From Cellulomonas sp. (GTDB taxonomy: Bacteria > Actinomycetota > Actinomycetes > Actinomycetales > Cellulomonadaceae), in assembly GCF_015234515.1 (NCBI RefSeq), contig NZ_JADGMY010000037.1, positions 16,881 to 80,880 on the forward strand: 64,000 nucleotides of DNA. Direction: 5' to 3'. Under the pieces are notes generated by a model. It was not told the origin of the DNA, ran no database searches, and saw only the letters and a program-made list of their open reading frames with translations. Numbering within the stretch: position 1 is the first letter of the stretch; each line of letters begins with the position of its first letter. The translations under genes were made by a program, and so were the position numbers. Positions 7,686 to 16,259 of this stretch are shown here, piece by piece.

Positions 7686-9401
7686 TCAGCGGGGAGGCCA
7701 GGTCCCGCCGCCCCAGCCGCCGGCCCTGCCCGCGGTCGCGGTGGCCACGACCGACGCCGTCGTCGCATCGCCGGGCGTCTCGTGGTACCCGCCGAGCGTC
7801 GGGCCGCCGGCGGTGCCGCCGACGGCGAGCCGGTACTGCGCGCCGACCACGAGGCTCGGGTGCGAGACCACGACGTTGCCGGTCGGCTTGCTCGTGCGGA
7901 ACGACGTCACCACCGTCCCGTCCGCGGCCAGCACGTGCAGGAGGACCCCCGCCGGCTGCTCGGAGCTGAGCGACACCCACGTCTGGGGCGACGACGCGGC
8001 CGGCGTGCCGACGAGGCCGCCGGAGCTGACGCCCGCCACGGTGCCCCCCGTGATCTGGAAGTCACCGTTGACGTCGACCGCGCTGTTGATGAACTCCGTG
8101 GGGCCGTTGACGACGACGAGTCCGCCGGACATCGCGGCGGTGCCGTTCGAGTCCAGGCCGTCACCGGTCGCGGAGTCGAGCAGGATGCGGCCCCCGCTGA
8201 TGGTGACCGTCACCCCCGGGACGGCACCCACGGCGTCGGGCGACGCGGGGTCGGACGCGTTGACCGCGTCGTCCGTCGCGGTGACGCCCACCAGGCCGCC
8301 GGAGATCTCGACGACCTTGGCCTCGAGCCCCTCGTGCGACCGCGTGACCGACAGCGCACCGCCGCTCACCACGAGCCGCTCGGCCGCGTCCGCACCGTCC
8401 CCGAGCGTCGCGAGCGTGGCGCTGCCCGACGCGACCGTGATCGTGCCGTCGGAGTGCAGGGCGTCGTCGTACGCGTCCACGCTGGACGTGCCGCCGCCGA
8501 TCACGACGGCCACGTCTCCGACGACGCCCTTCGCGCCGTCCCCGGCACCGGCGACACCACCGCCCGACGTCACGTCGAGGTGCCCGCCGGAGACGACGAC
8601 GTCCGAGGCGGCCGTGACGCCGTCGTCCCCCGACACGATGCGCACGGCACCGCCCGCGAGGTGGACGAAACCCTTCTCCGGGGCGTCGTCGTCGGACTTC
8701 AGGCCGTCCCCGCCTGCGGCGACGTCGAGCGTGCCGCCCGTCACGACGAGGTAGTCCTTGCCGCGCACGCCGTCGTCCGCGGCGACGACCGTGAGGTCCC
8801 CGCCCGCGACGACGAGACCGTCCTTCGACGCGATCGCGTCGTTCGCGTTGCCGCGCACCGTGAGCGACCCGCCGCCCGTGATCGTGAGGTCCGCCGTGGA
8901 GAAGAGGGCCGCGTTCGGCTCGTCCTCCCCCTCGGGGTACGTGTAGGTGGCGGCGTCCGTGAGGGCGTTCGTCGTCCCGTCCTGCAGCACGACGACGACG
9001 TCACCCGCCTCGCTGACCTGCAGGGGCGCGCTCGTGGTGGAGGTGACCGACGCGCCGTCCAGCACGATCCGCACGGTCCCCTCGCCGGCCGACGCGACGA
9101 CGAGAGCACCGTCGGTCAGGGCGCCCCGGACGCGGTACGTGCCGGGTGCGGAGATCGTCACCGTCCCACCCTGCGCGCTCGCGCCCGCGCCGGTGACGGC
9201 CGCCGTCCCGCCGGCCAGGTCGATCGCCGTCTCGCTGGCCGTGTCCCAGTCCAGCGCGTGGTCGGTGCCGTGCGCCGCCACGTTGGCGGCGAGCACCTCC
9301 TGCACCACCTGCTCCGTGGTGTCCGCCGCTGCCGGCGCCGTCCCGAGCACGCTCGTCACGATCGCTGCAGCCACCGCCGCGGTTGTGGTCCCTCGTCGCA
9401 T
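7686..9401 (-). CDS. Secreted carbohydrate-binding beta-solenoid protein (Cthe_2159-like)
   Basis: A 571-residue exported protein. Residues 1-26 form a Sec signal peptide ending APAAA before DT. The mature part is a long run of short imperfect repeats with TITGGGSLTV, VVAGGDLTVV, DGVRGKD and DGLKSDD turns, the pattern of a right-handed beta-solenoid. The order matches the Cthe_2159 family, known from Clostridium thermocellum as a cellulose- and polygalacturonate-binding pectate-lyase-like fold. The C-terminal SSPQTWVSLSSEQ and KPTGNVVVSHPSL elements are typical of that family. It probably binds plant polysaccharide outside the cell; enzymatic activity is not shown. A strong AAGGAG site precedes ATG 9401. 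It stands alone between a TetR gene and ilvD. Confidence 0.75.
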   Translation of the reverse strand: MRRGTTTAAVAAAIVTSVLGTAPAAADTTEQVVQEVLAANVAAHGTDHALDWDTASETAIDLAGGTAAVTGAGASAQGGTVTISAPGTYRVRGALTDGALVVASAGEGTVRIVLDGASVTSTTSAPLQVSEAGDVVVVLQDGTTNALTDAATYTYPEGEDEPNAALFSTADLTITGGGSLTVRGNANDAIASKDGLVVAGGDLTVVAADDGVRGKDYLVVTGGTLDVAAGGDGLKSDDDAPEKGFVHLAGGAVRIVSGDDGVTAASDVVVSGGHLDVTSGGGVAGAGDGAKGVVGDVAVVIGGGTSSVDAYDDALHSDGTITVASGSATLATLGDGADAAERLVVSGGALSVTRSHEGLEAKVVEISGGLVGVTATDDAVNASDPASPDAVGAVPGVTVTISGGRILLDSATGDGLDSNGTAAMSGGLVVVNGPTEFINSAVDVNGDFQITGGTVAGVSSGGLVGTPAASSPQTWVSLSSEQPAGVLLHVLAADGTVVTSFRTSKPTGNVVVSHPSLVVGAQYRLAVGGTAGGPTLGGYHETPGDATTASVVATATAGRAGGWGGGTWPPR

Positions 9402-9471
9402 CCGTCGCTCCTTCGTCCGGTGTGCTGCCCGCACACGGGACCAGGCAAGCGCCTCGGCGTCACGGCGTCTG

Positions 9472-9502
9472 CCTGCGAAACGTTCAGGGTCCTGACCGAA
9501 AC
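9472..9502. repeat. Two short direct repeats upstream of the Cthe_2159-like gene
   Basis: CCTGCGAAAC (9472-9481) and CCTGACCGAAAC (9491-9502) lie about two helical turns apart in the 117-base gap between ilvD and the beta-solenoid gene, where that gene's promoter must be. They could be a binding site for a dimeric activator. No clear -10 is seen. Confidence 0.3.
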
Positions 9503-9518
9503 ATCGCAGTCGGACGCC

Positions 9519-11237
9519 TCACCCCAGCACGGCACCCTTCGACGCGGACTGCACGAGCTTCTGGTACTTGCCGAGCACGCCCCGGGTGTACCGAGGGGGC
9601 AGCGGGGCCCAGCCGTCGCGTCGTGCCGCGAGCTCCGCCTCGTCGACGACCAGGTCGAGGGTCGCGTGGGCGACGTCGAGCCGGATGCGGTCGCCGTCAC
9701 GGACGAACGCGATCGGGCCGGCGTCGACGGCCTCCGGCGCGATGTGCCCCACGCACAGGCCCGTCGTGCCTCCCGAGAAGCGGCCGTCGGTCACGAGCAG
9801 GACGTCCTTGCCGAGGCCCGCCCCCTTGATCGCGCCCGTGATGGCGAGCATCTCGCGCATCCCGGGACCGCCCTTGGGGCCCTCGTACCGGATGACGACG
9901 ACGTCACCGGCCTGGATCGTGCCGTCCTCGAGCGCGTCGAGCGCGGCACGCTCGCGCTCGAAGACCCGTGCGGTGCCCTCGAAGACGTCGGAGTCGAAGC
10001 CTGCGGACTTCACCACCGCGCCCTCGGGAGCCAGCGACCCGGACAGGATCGTGATGCCGCCCGTGCGGTGGATCGGGTTGTCGAGCGCCCGCAGGATCTT
10101 GCCGTCCGGGTCGGGCGGGGCGATGTCGGCGAGGTTCTCCGCCACCGTGCGTCCGGTGACCGTCAGGCAGTCGCCGTGCAGCAGGCCCGCGTCGAGCAGC
10201 GCCTTCATCACGACCGGCACGCCGCCGACCCGGTCGACGTCGTTCATGACGTAGCGACCGAACGGCTTGAGGTCACCCAGGTGCGGCACGCGCGCCGCGA
10301 CCCGGCTGAAGTCGTCGAGCGTCAGCTCGACCTCGGCCTCGTGCGCGATCGCCAGCAGGTGCAGCACCGCGTTGGTCGACCCGCCGAACGCCATGACGAC
10401 GGCGATCGCGTTCTCGAACGCCTCCTTGGTCATGATCTGCCGTGCCGTGATGCCCCGGCGCAGGAGCTCGACCACGGCCTCGCCGGACCGGTGCGCGAAC
10501 TGGTCGCGCCGCCGGTCCGCCGACGGCGGCGCCGCGGAGCCCGGGATCGACATGCCGATGGCCTCCGCGACCGACGCCATGGTGTTGGCCGTGTACATGC
10601 CGCCGCACGCGCCCTCGCCCGGGCAGATCGCGCGCTCGATCCGGTCGACGTCCTCGCGGCTCATCAGCCCGCGCGCGCAGGCCCCGACGGCCTCGAACGC
10701 GTCGATGATCGTCACGTCCTTCTCGGTGCCGTCCGACAGCTTCACCCAGCCGGGCATGATCGAGCCGGCGTAGAGGAACACCGACGCCAGGTCCAGACGC
10801 GCCGCGGCCATGAGCATGCCGGGCAGTGACTTGTCGCAGCCGGCCAGCAGCACCGAGCCGTCGAGCCGCTCGGCCATCATCACGGTCTCCACGCTGTCCG
10901 CGATGATGTCCCGGCTGACCAGCGAGTAGTGCATGCCCTCGTGGCCCATCGAGATGCCGTCGGACACCGAGATCGTGCCGAACTCCAGCGGGTACCCGCC
11001 CGCCGCGTGCACGCCGTTCTTCACCGCCTTGGCGAGCCGGTCGAGCGACAGGTTGCACGGCGTGATCTCGTTCCACGAGCTGGCGACGCCGATCTGCGGC
11101 TTCGCGAAGTCGTCGTCCCCGAGCCCGACGGCCCGGAGCATGCCGCGCGCGGCGGTCGCCTCGAGCCCGTCGGTGACCTGCCTCGACCGCGGCTTGATGT
11201 CGATGCCCGGTGCCGGCTGCGCGTGCGATGACGTCAT
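9519..11237 (-). CDS. ilvD: Dihydroxy-acid dehydratase, [2Fe-2S] actinobacterial class
   Basis: A 572-residue cytosolic dehydratase converting 2,3-dihydroxy-isovalerate or -methylvalerate to the 2-keto acids of valine and isoleucine synthesis. Three cluster cysteines are in place: Cys61 (ITPCNLSL), Cys134 (LAGCDKSLPG) and Cys211 (GEGACGGMYTAN). The Lys/Ser-containing catalytic end TDGRFSGGTTG is present. The sequence is close to the Mycobacterium tuberculosis type throughout, for example IKPRSRQVTDGLE and ASSWNEITPC. TAGGGT (11249-11244) ends six bases before ATG 11237, predicting a leaderless mRNA. A second, clearly different ilvD lies upstream at 11855-13717. Confidence 0.95.
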   Translation of the reverse strand: MTSSHAQPAPGIDIKPRSRQVTDGLEATAARGMLRAVGLGDDDFAKPQIGVASSWNEITPCNLSLDRLAKAVKNGVHAAGGYPLEFGTISVSDGISMGHEGMHYSLVSRDIIADSVETVMMAERLDGSVLLAGCDKSLPGMLMAAARLDLASVFLYAGSIMPGWVKLSDGTEKDVTIIDAFEAVGACARGLMSREDVDRIERAICPGEGACGGMYTANTMASVAEAIGMSIPGSAAPPSADRRRDQFAHRSGEAVVELLRRGITARQIMTKEAFENAIAVVMAFGGSTNAVLHLLAIAHEAEVELTLDDFSRVAARVPHLGDLKPFGRYVMNDVDRVGGVPVVMKALLDAGLLHGDCLTVTGRTVAENLADIAPPDPDGKILRALDNPIHRTGGITILSGSLAPEGAVVKSAGFDSDVFEGTARVFERERAALDALEDGTIQAGDVVVIRYEGPKGGPGMREMLAITGAIKGAGLGKDVLLVTDGRFSGGTTGLCVGHIAPEAVDAGPIAFVRDGDRIRLDVAHATLDLVVDEAELAARRDGWAPLPPRYTRGVLGKYQKLVQSASKGAVLG

Positions 11238-11304
11238 GGGCCGACCCTAGTCACGCCGCGCGCCCGGCGCCCGGACGCCGCGGCGACGATGTCAGGATAG
11301 GGAC

Positions 11305-11847
11305 GTGACCATGCCCTTCACCGCCCGCCGCCCGTGGATGATCGCACCGCTCCTGTGCGCCGTGCTCCTGTCCGGGTGCTCGCAGGGCGATCCCGCGGAC
11401 ACCGCGGACCCCACCTCCACGCCGACCGCCGCACCGAGCACCACGCCGTCGGCGACCCCCGAGGCGCCCCCGGCCGAGGCGGAGCCCGCGGCGCCCGTCG
11501 GCGACGGCGGACCCGAGGCGAGCTTCCGCACGTGGCTCGCCGCGAGCCGCGCGCCCGACGCGGCCACCGCGTGCGCCTACATGACCCCTGAGCTCACGCA
11601 GCGCATGATTGACGAGATCGGCGCGGTGTTCCCGGGCATCACCGACTGCCCGTCCATGATCGAGACCACGGCCGCCTTCTACGCCGCCGCCGGCCAGTCG
11701 TCCGAGACGTTGGTCGAGCTGCGTGAGCAGACGGCCGACAGCGCCGTCCTGCACGTCACGTACTCGGCCGGCAGCTGCGGCCTCGTCGTCCTGCAGCCGG
11801 GCGACGGCCACTGGGTCCTGGACGAGCGCTCCGACGAGGCCTGCTGA
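11305..11847 (+). CDS. Small secreted lipoprotein of unknown function
   Basis: About 180 residues. An Arg-containing N-terminus and a hydrophobic core end in the lipobox LLSGC (Cys25), followed by a Pro/Thr/Ala-rich linker to about residue 65. The remaining small domain (SFRTWLAASRAPDAATACAYMTPELTQRMI to the end) resembles NTF2-like or 'DUF' solute domains, with an AxxACxYM start typical of actinobacterial lipoproteins, but I cannot name it. It has several cysteines that may form disulfides. GTG 11305 is favoured because CAGGAT (11293-11298) ends six bases before it; ATG 11311 is the alternative. It is encoded between the two ilvD genes on the opposite strand, eight bases from the end of the second. 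Confidence 0.65.
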   Translation: MTMPFTARRPWMIAPLLCAVLLSGCSQGDPADTADPTSTPTAAPSTTPSATPEAPPAEAEPAAPVGDGGPEASFRTWLAASRAPDAATACAYMTPELTQRMIDEIGAVFPGITDCPSMIETTAAFYAAAGQSSETLVELREQTADSAVLHVTYSAGSCGLVVLQPGDGHWVLDERSDEAC

Positions 11848-11854
11848 GAGCGGG

Positions 11855-13717
11855 TCAGCCCCGCCGCAGCCGGCTCACGTCGCGCACGGCACCCCGGTCG
11901 GCGCTCGTCGCCATCGCCGCGTACGCCTGCAGTGCCGGCGACACGTAGCGGTCGCGGTCGACCGGCTGCCACGGGTTCTCGCGCGCCTCCATCTTGGCGC
12001 GACGCTCGGCCAGCACGGCGTCCGGCACGTTGACGCGGATGAGCCGCGTCTCGACGTCGATCTCGATCTCGTCGCCGTCCTCGATCAGCCCGATCGTGCC
12101 GCCGGCCGCCGCCTCGGGGCTGACATGCCCCACGGAGATGCCCGACGACCCGCCGGAGAACCGGCCGTCGGTGATGAGCGCGCACACCTTGCCCAGGCCA
12201 CGGCCCTTGATGAACGATGTCGGGTACAGCATCTCCTGCATGCCGGGTCCGCCCGCGGGGCCCTCGTACCGCACCACGACGACGTGCCCGGGCTCGACCT
12301 GCTTGCGCAGGATCTTGTCGACCGCCTCGTCCTGCGACTCGCACACCAGCGCGCGCCCGACGAAGTGGAACACGTCCGGGTCGATGCCGGCGGTCTTGAT
12401 GATCGCGCCGTCCTCGGCGAGGTTGCCGCGCAGGACCGCCAGACCACCCTCGACCGTGTACGCGTGCGCGACGTCGCGGATGCACCCGTTCGCGGCGTCG
12501 GTGTCGAGGGACTCCCAGACGTTCGACGTCGAGAACGCCTGGGTCGTGCGGACGCCACCCGGCGCCGCGAGGAACAGGTCCAGCGCCCGCTGCGTGGCCT
12601 TGCCGCCCCGGACGTCCCAGTCGTCGAGCCACGCCCGCAGCGTCGGGGTGTGCACGCTCGTCACGTCGTGGTCGAGCAGCCCGCCCCGGTCCAGCTCGCC
12701 CAGGAGCGCCGGGATGCCGCCCGCCCGGTGCACGTCCTCCATGTGGAAGTCCGGGTGGTTGGGTGCGACCTTCGACAGGCAGGGCACGCGGCGGCTGATG
12801 GCGTCGATGTCGGCGAGCGTGAAGTCGAGCTCCGCCTCCTGCGCGGCGGCGAGGATGTGCAGCACCGTGTTGGTGGAGCCGCCCATCGCCACGTCGAGGG
12901 TCATGGCGTTGCTGAAGGCCGCCTTGGTCGCGATCGACCGGGGCGCCGCCGTGTCGTCCTCGTCGTCGTAGTAGCGGCGCGCGAGGTCGACGATGGTCCG
13001 GCCGGCCTCGAGGAACAGCTCACGGCGCGCGGTGTGCGTCGCGAGCGTCGAGCCGTTGCCGGGCAGCGAGAGCCCGAGCGCCTCGGTGAGGCAGTTCATC
13101 GAGTTGGCCGTGAACATGCCGGAGCACGAGCCGCACGTGGGGCACGCGTTCTCCTCGACGCGGCCCAGCGCCTCGTCGGAGACGGCGTCGTCGGCCGAGT
13201 AGTTGATCGCGTTGACGAGGTTCAGCGGCGTCCTCGCGACGCCGTCGGCGACCACGGCCTTGCCGGCCTCCATCGGCCCGCCGGACACGAAGATCACCGG
13301 GATGTTCAGCCGCAGCGCGGCGTTGAGCATGCCGGGGGTGATCTTGTCGCAGTTGGAGATGCACACGATCGCGTCGGCGCAGTGCGCGTTGACCATGTAC
13401 TCGACCGAGTCGGCGATCAGGTCGCGGCTCGGCAGCGAGTAGAGCATGCCGCCGTGGCCCATCGCGATCCCGTCGTCGACGGCGATCGTGTTGAACTCCT
13501 TCGCGACGCCACCCGCCTCGCGGATCGCGCCCGCGACGAGGTCACCCATGTCCTTGAGGTGCACGTGCCCGGGGACGAACTGCGTGTACGAGTTCGCGAT
13601 CGCGATGATCGGCTTGCCGAAGTCCTCCGTGCTCATGCCGGTCGCACGCCACAGCGCGCGCGCGCCGGCCATGTTGCGACCGTGGGTCGAGGTACGAGAG
13701 CGCAGTGGACGGCTCAT
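11855..13717 (-). CDS. ilvD: Dihydroxy-acid dehydratase, E. coli-type
   Basis: A 620-residue enzyme of the same reaction as the ilvD at 9519, but of the E. coli subclass. It has SRTSTHGRNMAGARALWRATG at the start, Cys123 in SNCDKITPGM, and Cys192/195/198 in the ACPTCGSCSGMFTAN motif. It lacks the extra N-terminal cysteine of the [2Fe-2S] class at the FVPGH position, consistent with the oxygen-sensitive [4Fe-4S] type. An AAGGAGA ribosome site precedes ATG 13717. A possible -10 is TAGCGT at 13777-13772. Having both classes may allow branched-chain amino acid synthesis under oxidative or iron-limited conditions; a role in sugar-acid dehydration is less likely given the close IlvD match. Confidence 0.95.
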   Translation of the reverse strand: MSRPLRSRTSTHGRNMAGARALWRATGMSTEDFGKPIIAIANSYTQFVPGHVHLKDMGDLVAGAIREAGGVAKEFNTIAVDDGIAMGHGGMLYSLPSRDLIADSVEYMVNAHCADAIVCISNCDKITPGMLNAALRLNIPVIFVSGGPMEAGKAVVADGVARTPLNLVNAINYSADDAVSDEALGRVEENACPTCGSCSGMFTANSMNCLTEALGLSLPGNGSTLATHTARRELFLEAGRTIVDLARRYYDDEDDTAAPRSIATKAAFSNAMTLDVAMGGSTNTVLHILAAAQEAELDFTLADIDAISRRVPCLSKVAPNHPDFHMEDVHRAGGIPALLGELDRGGLLDHDVTSVHTPTLRAWLDDWDVRGGKATQRALDLFLAAPGGVRTTQAFSTSNVWESLDTDAANGCIRDVAHAYTVEGGLAVLRGNLAEDGAIIKTAGIDPDVFHFVGRALVCESQDEAVDKILRKQVEPGHVVVVRYEGPAGGPGMQEMLYPTSFIKGRGLGKVCALITDGRFSGGSSGISVGHVSPEAAAGGTIGLIEDGDEIEIDVETRLIRVNVPDAVLAERRAKMEARENPWQPVDRDRYVSPALQAYAAMATSADRGAVRDVSRLRRG

Positions 13718-13818
13718 CGCGGGGGTCTCCTTCGCACGGGTGACGACGCCACCTCGCGGTGACGCCCCGACACGCTACGTCGCCACGTCGCACGGCGTGT
13801 CGCGCGTCCGACCTGTGA

Positions 13819-13852
13819 TCCGCCGGCGGTCGCTGCTCACACCGCCGGCGGA
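13819..13852 (-). terminator. Hairpin after the GH3 gene
   Basis: A perfect 12-bp GC-rich inverted repeat (13819-13830 and 13841-13852) with a 10-base loop begins five bases after the GH3 stop codon. There is no T tract, so it is either a weak or Rho-assisted terminator or an mRNA 3'-end stabiliser separating the sugar operon from ilvD. Confidence 0.5.
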
Positions 13853-13856
13853 CGTC

Positions 13857-16139
13857 TCAGAGGACCGTGACGCCGGTCCAGCGCGGGTCGTCGAGGGTCA
13901 CCGGGTACGTCTCCCCCGCGAGCACGACGCTCGCCTCGACGTCGCGCTGCGCGCACGACGGCCCGACCCACACCTCGAGCTCGCCCGGCTCCACGACGCG
14001 TCGGCCCGAGCGGTCGGTGAACGCGAGGCGTGCCGCGGGGATCGTGAGCAGCACGTCGGCGCTCTCGCCCGCCTGGAGCTCGACCCGGTGGTAGCCGAGG
14101 AGCTGCGCGACCGGCCGCGTCACGCTCGCGACGACGTCCTTGCCGTACACCTGGACGACGTCGGCTCCCGCACGCTCACCCGTGTTGGTCACCGTGACGG
14201 TCACCGTCAGGCCGCCGCTGGTCGACGCCCCGGGCGCGACGCGCAGGTCGGCGTGGGTGAACGTCGTGTACGACAGGCCGTGCCCGAAGGGCAGGGTCGG
14301 CACGGTGCTGAGGTTGGTGACGTCACCGTCGCCGCCCAGCGCGGGGTGCAGGTAGGTGTACGGCTGCGCACCGGCGGACCGCGGCAGGCTGACGGGCAGA
14401 CGCCCGGAGGGGTTGACCCGACCGGTGAGGACACCCGCGAGGGCGTTGCCACCCTCCTCGCCCGGGAAGAACGCCTGGACCGCGGCGGCGCACCGGTCGA
14501 GTGCCCAGTCGACCGCGTAGGGACGGCCGGTGAGCATCACGAGCACGACCGGTGTGCCCGTCGCGAGCACCGCCTCGACGAGCTCGCGCTGGACGCCGGG
14601 GAGCTCGAGGTCGTCCCGGTCGCAGCCCTCGCCGACCGTGCCGCGGCCGAACAGGGCGGCGTGGTCGCCGACCACCAGGACCGCGACGTCCGCGGCGCTC
14701 GCCACCGCGACGGCCGCGTCGAAGCCCGAGCGGTCGTCGTCGTCGACGGCGCAGCCCGGCGTGTAGGTGATCTCGCCGTCGCTGTGCTCGCGCCGCAGCG
14801 CCTCGAGCACGGTCGGCGTCTCGATGCCCACCGGGGTGCCGGGGTGGTGCGCGAGCACGTGGTTGAGGAAGGAGTAGCAGCCGAACAGCGCGGCGGCCCG
14901 GTCCGCGTTGGGGCCGACCACCGCCACGCGCGCGTCCGGTGCGAGCGGAAGCGTGCCGTCGTTGCTCAGCAGCACGAGCGACCGCTCGGCGAGCAGGGCG
15001 GCGACCTCGCGGTGCGCCGGCGAGTCGAGGTCGACGTCCGTGGGCGGCTCGTCGTCGAACCGCGCGTCGAGCAGCCCGAGCTCCTCCTTCTGCGCGAGCG
15101 CGCGCTGCACCGCGCGGTCGACGAGCGCCTCGTCGACCTGCCCGGCACGCACCGCCGCGGCCAACGGGGCCAGGTACGCGTCACCGGTCGGCAGCTCGAT
15201 GTCGACGCCGGCCGCGAGCGCCTGCCCGGCGGCACCCGCCAGGTCCTGCGCGGTGTGGTGCAGCAGCTGGAGGAACGCGACGCCGAAGTAGTCGGCCACC
15301 ACCGTGCCGTCGAAGCCCCACCGCTCGCGCAGCAGCCCGGTCAGCAGGGCGGGGTCGGAGGCCACCGGGACTCCGTCGATCTCGTTGTACGACGACATCA
15401 CCGACCGCACGCCGCCGTCCAGCACCCCCATCTCGAACGGCACGAGGAGGACGTCGGCGAGCTCGCGGCCGCCGGCGTGCACCGGCGCGAAGTTGCGGCC
15501 GGAGCGGGAGGCGGAGTAGCCGACGAAGTGCTTGAGCGTGGCGTGCACGCCCGTCGACTGCAGCCCACGCACGTACGAGGTGCCGAGCGTGCCGACGAGG
15601 TAGGGGTCCTCGGAGATGCACTCGTCCACGCGACCCCAGCGCGGGTCGCGAATCACGTCGAGCACCGGCGCCAGCCCCTGGTGGATGCCCAGCGAGCGCA
15701 TGGACTCGCCGATGAGCTCGCCCATGCGGGTCACGAGGTCCGCGTCGAAGGACGCACCCCAGGCCAGCGGCGTCGGGAACGTCGCGGCGCCCCAGGCCGA
15801 CAGCCCGGTGAGGCACTCCTCGTGCACGAGCGCCGGGATGCCGAGGCGGGTCTCGTTGACGAACCACCGCTGCTTGTCCCAGAGCCATGCCGCGCGCTCG
15901 GCCGCGTCCACCGGGCGGGTGCCGTAGACGCGCGTGAGATGGCCGAGGCCGTCCTGGATCGACTCGTCGAGACCACGGGGAGCCTCGAACTCGCCCTGGA
16001 GCGGAGCGACGGCCTCGCCCTCGCTCTTCTCCCAGAAGCCGACGATCTGCGCCAGCTTCTCGTCGAGCGTCATGCGGGCCAGGAGGTCGCGCACCCGGTC
16101 CGAGACGTGGGTGCCGACGGGCAACTCGAGCTGAGTCAC
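13857..16139 (-). CDS. GH3 beta-glycosidase (beta-glucosidase or beta-xylosidase)
   Basis: A 760-residue cytosolic glycoside hydrolase without a signal peptide. The TIM-barrel domain (about 1-330) contains WGRVDECISEDPYLVG, KHFVGYS with Lys203-His204, and the nucleophile Asp283 in TVVADYFGVA. The alpha/beta sandwich domain follows (about 350-570), then a C-terminal fibronectin type III-like domain (TNTGERAGADVVQVY). It removes terminal sugars from imported beta-linked oligosaccharides. A GAAGGAG site precedes GTG 16139. It lies 120 bases downstream of the sugar ABC permease gene in the same direction and probably forms one operon with it, giving the transporter and the enzyme for one substrate, such as cello- or xylo-oligosaccharides (inferred). 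Confidence 0.9.
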   Translation of the reverse strand: MTQLELPVGTHVSDRVRDLLARMTLDEKLAQIVGFWEKSEGEAVAPLQGEFEAPRGLDESIQDGLGHLTRVYGTRPVDAAERAAWLWDKQRWFVNETRLGIPALVHEECLTGLSAWGAATFPTPLAWGASFDADLVTRMGELIGESMRSLGIHQGLAPVLDVIRDPRWGRVDECISEDPYLVGTLGTSYVRGLQSTGVHATLKHFVGYSASRSGRNFAPVHAGGRELADVLLVPFEMGVLDGGVRSVMSSYNEIDGVPVASDPALLTGLLRERWGFDGTVVADYFGVAFLQLLHHTAQDLAGAAGQALAAGVDIELPTGDAYLAPLAAAVRAGQVDEALVDRAVQRALAQKEELGLLDARFDDEPPTDVDLDSPAHREVAALLAERSLVLLSNDGTLPLAPDARVAVVGPNADRAAALFGCYSFLNHVLAHHPGTPVGIETPTVLEALRREHSDGEITYTPGCAVDDDDRSGFDAAVAVASAADVAVLVVGDHAALFGRGTVGEGCDRDDLELPGVQRELVEAVLATGTPVVLVMLTGRPYAVDWALDRCAAAVQAFFPGEEGGNALAGVLTGRVNPSGRLPVSLPRSAGAQPYTYLHPALGGDGDVTNLSTVPTLPFGHGLSYTTFTHADLRVAPGASTSGGLTVTVTVTNTGERAGADVVQVYGKDVVASVTRPVAQLLGYHRVELQAGESADVLLTIPAARLAFTDRSGRRVVEPGELEVWVGPSCAQRDVEASVVLAGETYPVTLDDPRWTGVTVL

Positions 16140-16187
16140 GGGACTGTCTCCTTCAGGTGCGCGTCCGCCACGATGCGGGCACGGGCC

Positions 16188-16227
16188 GTCCGGGGCCCCG
16201 CGCGCACGGCGCACGGAGCCCCCGGAC
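16188..16227. other. Intercistronic hairpin between permease and GH3 genes
   Basis: GTCCGGGG (16188-16195) pairs with CCCCGGAC (16220-16227) around a 24-base loop within the 120-base gap. It may cap the transporter part of the mRNA or reduce read-through into the GH3 gene; no T tract is present. Confidence 0.35.
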
Positions 16228-16259
16228 AGACCAGGGTGGGGATCGTCAGGGGGAAGGGC

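Noticed and set aside
6504..10829. Very long plus-strand open frame (1441 codons)
   Set aside because: It is the antisense shadow of the GH13, Cthe_2159-like and ilvD genes on the minus strand; the translation is low-complexity Arg/Ala/Gly with no domain.
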